This document shows positions 61,516-64,000 of a DNA stretch of 64,000 bases, one piece after another. This stretch comes from Pigmentiphaga litoralis (GTDB lineage: Bacteria > Pseudomonadota > Gammaproteobacteria > Burkholderiales > Burkholderiaceae_B). The first letter of the stretch is position 1; each line of letters opens with the position of its first letter. The notes below the pieces were generated by a model. It made no database searches and was not told the origin of the DNA. It saw only the letters and a program-made list of their open reading frames with translations. The DNA is taken from the NCBI RefSeq assembly GCF_013408655.1, contig NZ_JACCBP010000002.1, positions 496,001-560,000 on the forward strand, read 5' to 3'. The position numbers were made by a program, and so were the translations under genes.

Positions 61516-61808
61516 AGTTCAACGATTACATAGATCTTCGAGCAGCACTGCCATTGCTTAATTGGGCCCTCTCTTTATAATTTAGGCGGCCGCTGGTGAT
61601 CTCAGCCACTGGGTTCCCCGGGCCGAACTCGGCTGTTGCCGGGTGGGGTATGACCGACTCTCCCCTTGAGGATCGAACAATAAAGATAGTTCGTCCTGAA
61701 AACAAAACTTGCATTCCGAGAAAAACAGAAATTGTTTTCTAGGAAGTTTTTTCAGCCTTTCATTGCTAGTCGTGCCGTTAAGTAGCACCAGTAATTAAGC
61801 GGACACTC
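61516..61808. other. Spacer with no supported gene
   Basis: 293 bp. A GC-rich part (61585-61680) contains CCCCGGGCC-like symmetry, then an AT-rich part leads to the helicase remnant. No promoter or gene can be supported. The missing N-terminal part of the helicase was probably lost by a deletion ending here. Confidence 0.4.
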
Positions 61809-62552
61809 ATGAAGTATGCACTTCCGGTTGATCACGGCATGTCCGTCCTTCTTGCACAGAATTGGCTGTTCAGTGACAGTGATGGACAACTTGCGTTAAA
61901 CGATGTTCAGTATGAAGCCCTATCTGCTGGTGTGGCACGCGGACATCGCACCGGTCAACGCCACGTGGTTTTCATGCGAATGGATAGATGGTGCTGCCCT
62001 TTGGAAGTTGGAGGGAACACTCGAGAACTTAAGAGCCGGCATGTTGCGAGAGCTATTTCGCGATCTCGGATGGTGTTGCAAGGGATGGCCGAAATAGGTT
62101 CAGCCGCTTGTGACGCACGCATCCCAAAATCGAATCGCCCAGCCGCGCTTCGCCTGGAGGACAGCACACTCAAGCTTTCAGCTCGATTGCCGCGTGCGAT
62201 AAAACGCCTTTTCTATCGCTTGACCGAGGGCCTTCCTGACAATGTCCTATGGATGGTAGGCCTATGTACGCCTGGTTCTCCGTATTTGCTTAGAAGGGAA
62301 GAGATATTAGCCCTTAATGCAGCAGGACTTACGTCACCGGAAGCGTTAATGCAGGGGTCGGCCGATGCTGATGCTGCTAGGACAACAGCGCTTATTGGGG
62401 TGAAAGCCGGCCTCCAGGCCAAGGCAAACTGGCTTCGCGACGCATGCCGAATTTGGAAGGCGAACCAGAGCAGCCCAAATGCAAAAAAACGTGCCAAAAA
62501 AATGTCTAAAAGAGCACCTGATAGATTTCTTTTATCTAGCTACTGGAAATGA
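61809..62552 (+). pseudogene. C-terminal remnant of a Ski2-like DEAD/DEAH helicase
   Basis: The open frame is 247 codons but its middle (about 61925-62075) is arginine-rich nonsense, while the next frame there reads SCEWIDGAALWKLEGTLENLRAGMLRELF, a pattern seen in the C-terminal domain of Hel308/Ski2-like helicases. The outer parts (MKYALPVDHGMSVLLAQNWL and RLPRAIKRLFYRLTEGLPDNV, then GLTSPEALM) fit the same domain. So two compensating shifts are likely. No ATPase motifs are present; the N-terminal two-thirds is missing. Confidence 0.62.
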
Positions 62553-62985
62553 CTTCGAGCGAGCGTTCGAGGAAGTGTTAGGTTTCTTGAAAATAGAAAA
62601 CAAACGGCTGGATGACAACAGTAAGAAGGGAGCGCTCGACTATTTCGTCCAACTGCCCAGTTTTCCGCCCCTGATCCTGGAACTTAAGTCACGCGAAACA
62701 GGTAAGTTAGTTGATCCTAACCGAGCCGTTGAAGTGTTAGCCGCCTCAGAGGTTCATGGGTACAAGGACGCTTTTGGTGTGACTCTATGCCAAACGAGTG
62801 TCGACCCTAGCGTTCCCAGCGTAATAGCGTCATGTAGCCGTTTAGCCGTGATCGAAGCGGTCGATCTAGGAGAAGCGCTTCTGCGATACTGCGAAGGCAC
62901 TCTCTCTGGAGAACAGCTATACCGTTGGCTCGTCACTCCAGGGCAAGCAGTTGCCGCCGATCTTCCCTATGGAGACTATGCATAA
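62479..62985 (+). CDS. PD-(D/E)XK nuclease-like domain protein
   Basis: 168 residues. D54 in GALDYFV and E68-L-K70 in LILELKSRE give the nuclease core. The C-terminal block (SRLAVIEAVDLGEALLRYCEGTL, then WLVTPGQAVAADLPY) recalls the extreme C-terminus of large helicase-nuclease proteins. It overlaps the helicase remnant by 74 bp in the next frame, so originally it was probably the end of the same polypeptide, now separated by a frameshift. It may still be made as a stand-alone protein from the ATG at 62479. Confidence 0.6.
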   Translation: MQKNVPKKCLKEHLIDFFYLATGNDFERAFEEVLGFLKIENKRLDDNSKKGALDYFVQLPSFPPLILELKSRETGKLVDPNRAVEVLAASEVHGYKDAFGVTLCQTSVDPSVPSVIASCSRLAVIEAVDLGEALLRYCEGTLSGEQLYRWLVTPGQAVAADLPYGDYA

Positions 62986-63085
62986 GAGAGCGCCGGGTCT
63001 AAGGTCCTTGCAAGACGTCAACGGAATCGTTTGTTAACCGTTGCCGCAAAGTATTCACGTTAACCAATTCACTGAGGCGGCCAAA

Positions 63086-64000
63086 ATGGCAGGAACAGCA
63101 GATTTTATAAGAGCAGACTTTTCAGGAACACTTTTTCCCATGAAGACCAATCTGATTGTTCTAGAGCATTATGAGAAAGAGTTGGCAGCGTACATATCTA
63201 GCCGGGTCCTTTCAGAGGATCACCCCGCTGATAGTTTTCTGCCACAGCAGACAGTTCACGCCACAAAGCCTCGCGGGCACCTCCGCCGCACTGTCAAATT
63301 GGACCCTGTAGCGGAATACTTCCTCTATGACGTTGTGTACCGAAACAAAGCCCTATTTCGACGACAAGTCAGTAACGAGCGACGGAGTTTTGGTTATCGG
63401 TTCAAGGACGGAGAACCTATCTCAGTCCATACAGCCTACCTTGACTACAAGGCCAGCATTGAAGAGCTCGCAACCTCCTTCAGCCATCGCCTGCAGTTCG
63501 ATATTGCCTGTTACTTCAATTCCCTATATCACCATGACATTGCCCACTGGTTTGCGGGCAATGATGGTGTATCTGAAGCCGACGCTGATGCCGTTGGCAA
63601 GTTTTTTCGAGAAATTAACGCAGGCAGAAGCGTCGACTTCTTACCTCACGGTATCTATCCAGCAAAGATGGTTGGCAATGAATTCTTAAAATTTGTCGAT
63701 CTTTCGGGCATGCTGAAATCAACAGTAATCTCGAGGTTTATGGATGACTTTAATCTCTTCGACAACGACGAGGCTGTCCTTCGCCAAGATTTCTATCGCA
63801 TACAGCAACTGCTAGGACAGTTTGGCTTAAATGTAAACCCCAGCAAGACGCATTTTGACAACAATTCTGGACGAGTTGAAGATACCCTTTCCGCACTTCA
63901 TGACTCGCTGAGTCATATAGTTCAGGGTATTGCGCAACTTGAAGGAGCATCCGGGGTTGATTTTGTGGAGGTAGAAGAAGAAGTTGTGCTAGGCCTCTCG
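63086..64000 (+). CDS. Reverse transcriptase of the antiviral (DRT/Abi-like) type, N-terminal part
   Basis: The frame from the ATG at 63086 (GAGG site 8 bp upstream) is open for 305 codons to the window edge. RT motifs appear in order: TKPRGHLRRTVKLDPVAEY (60-78), motif A FDIACYFNSLYHHD (D139), motif B FLPHGIYPAKMVGNEFL (185-201), motif C RFMDDFNLF with D220-D221, and motif D GLNVNPSKTH (K254). The catalytic aspartates are intact. FMDD instead of YADD and the HGIYPAK motif B differ from group II intron and most retron enzymes and suggest the unknown-group/abortive-infection RTs. The subclass is not assigned. Confidence 0.85.
   Translation, partial: MAGTADFIRADFSGTLFPMKTNLIVLEHYEKELAAYISSRVLSEDHPADSFLPQQTVHATKPRGHLRRTVKLDPVAEYFLYDVVYRNKALFRRQVSNERRSFGYRFKDGEPISVHTAYLDYKASIEELATSFSHRLQFDIACYFNSLYHHDIAHWFAGNDGVSEADADAVGKFFREINAGRSVDFLPHGIYPAKMVGNEFLKFVDLSGMLKSTVISRFMDDFNLFDNDEAVLRQDFYRIQQLLGQFGLNVNPSKTHFDNNSGRVEDTLSALHDSLSHIVQGIAQLEGASGVDFVEVEEEVVLGLS

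Larger units (their letters stand above)
58085..64000. mobile_element. Second integrated island, defence-gene rich
   Basis: It begins with an att copy and a broken tyrosine integrase, then carries an Mrr-like nuclease, a membrane protein, helicase-nuclease remains and a reverse transcriptase. Base composition from about 59.4 kb is clearly more AT-rich than the core. The right end is outside the window. Confidence 0.7.

Noticed and set aside
63086..64000. Group II intron maturase or retron RT
   Set aside because: The active site is FMDD rather than YADD and motif B is HGIYPAK; no intron domain structure or msr/msd-like repeat was seen upstream. The missing C-terminus leaves some doubt.

Overview
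The window is GC-rich chromosomal DNA of a betaproteobacterium. Gene content and order (yhdP, nit, tldD; queA-tgt-yajC-secD-secF; a Bug-type solute-binding protein; an MCE/Pqi operon) fit Burkholderiales, most likely Alcaligenaceae (Bordetella/Achromobacter relatives). This placement is inferred from families, not from a search.

Bases 1-52.3 kb are core or near-core genome. In order they hold: the 3' end of yhdP, a nitrilase-family amidase and tldD; a four-gene paraquat-inducible/MCE lipid-transport operon (two PqiA, PqiB, PqiC) behind a near-perfect palindrome; a lower-GC DUF3800 gene that looks inserted; a pseudouridine synthase; an unknown membrane-anchored protein; an alpha/beta hydrolase; and a DAHP synthase preceded by a Phe/Tyr-rich leader peptide with terminator and antiterminator. 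Next come a PduO-type cobalamin adenosyltransferase, glcDEF, the ligase-associated DNA-repair operon (exonuclease, ATP-dependent ligase, DEXH helicase, PdeM) with striking low-complexity expansions, and pntAa-pntAb-pntB. A GntR regulator with a DapA-like aldolase, a NUDIX hydrolase, mnmA, an FMN glutamate-synthase-like protein, a GST, purB, cytochrome c', a DUF3300 protein and cytochrome b561 follow. A catabolic cluster (LysR, argininosuccinate-lyase-like enzyme, Bug solute-binding protein, two-part amino-acid racemase) precedes the queA-tgt-yajC-secD-secF operon.

At 52.42 kb a tRNA-Leu(CAA) gene marks the start of accessory DNA. A 58-bp copy of its 3' half recurs at 58.08 kb. Between the two copies lies a decayed prophage: tail fragments, a frameshifted membrane gene, a holin with an early stop, an intact GH19-type endolysin, a merged Rz/Rz1 spanin, an ImmA/IrrE-like protein with a small partner, and a LexA-boxed gene followed by a frameshifted SOS peptidase (SRAP/YedK). 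Right of the second copy are a broken tyrosine integrase and an AT-richer island. That island carries an Mrr-like nuclease, a two-TM protein, remains of a Ski2-like helicase with a PD-(D/E)XK nuclease domain, and a reverse transcriptase of the unassigned antiviral type that runs off the right edge. The last 4 kb is the most promising place for an undescribed defence system.
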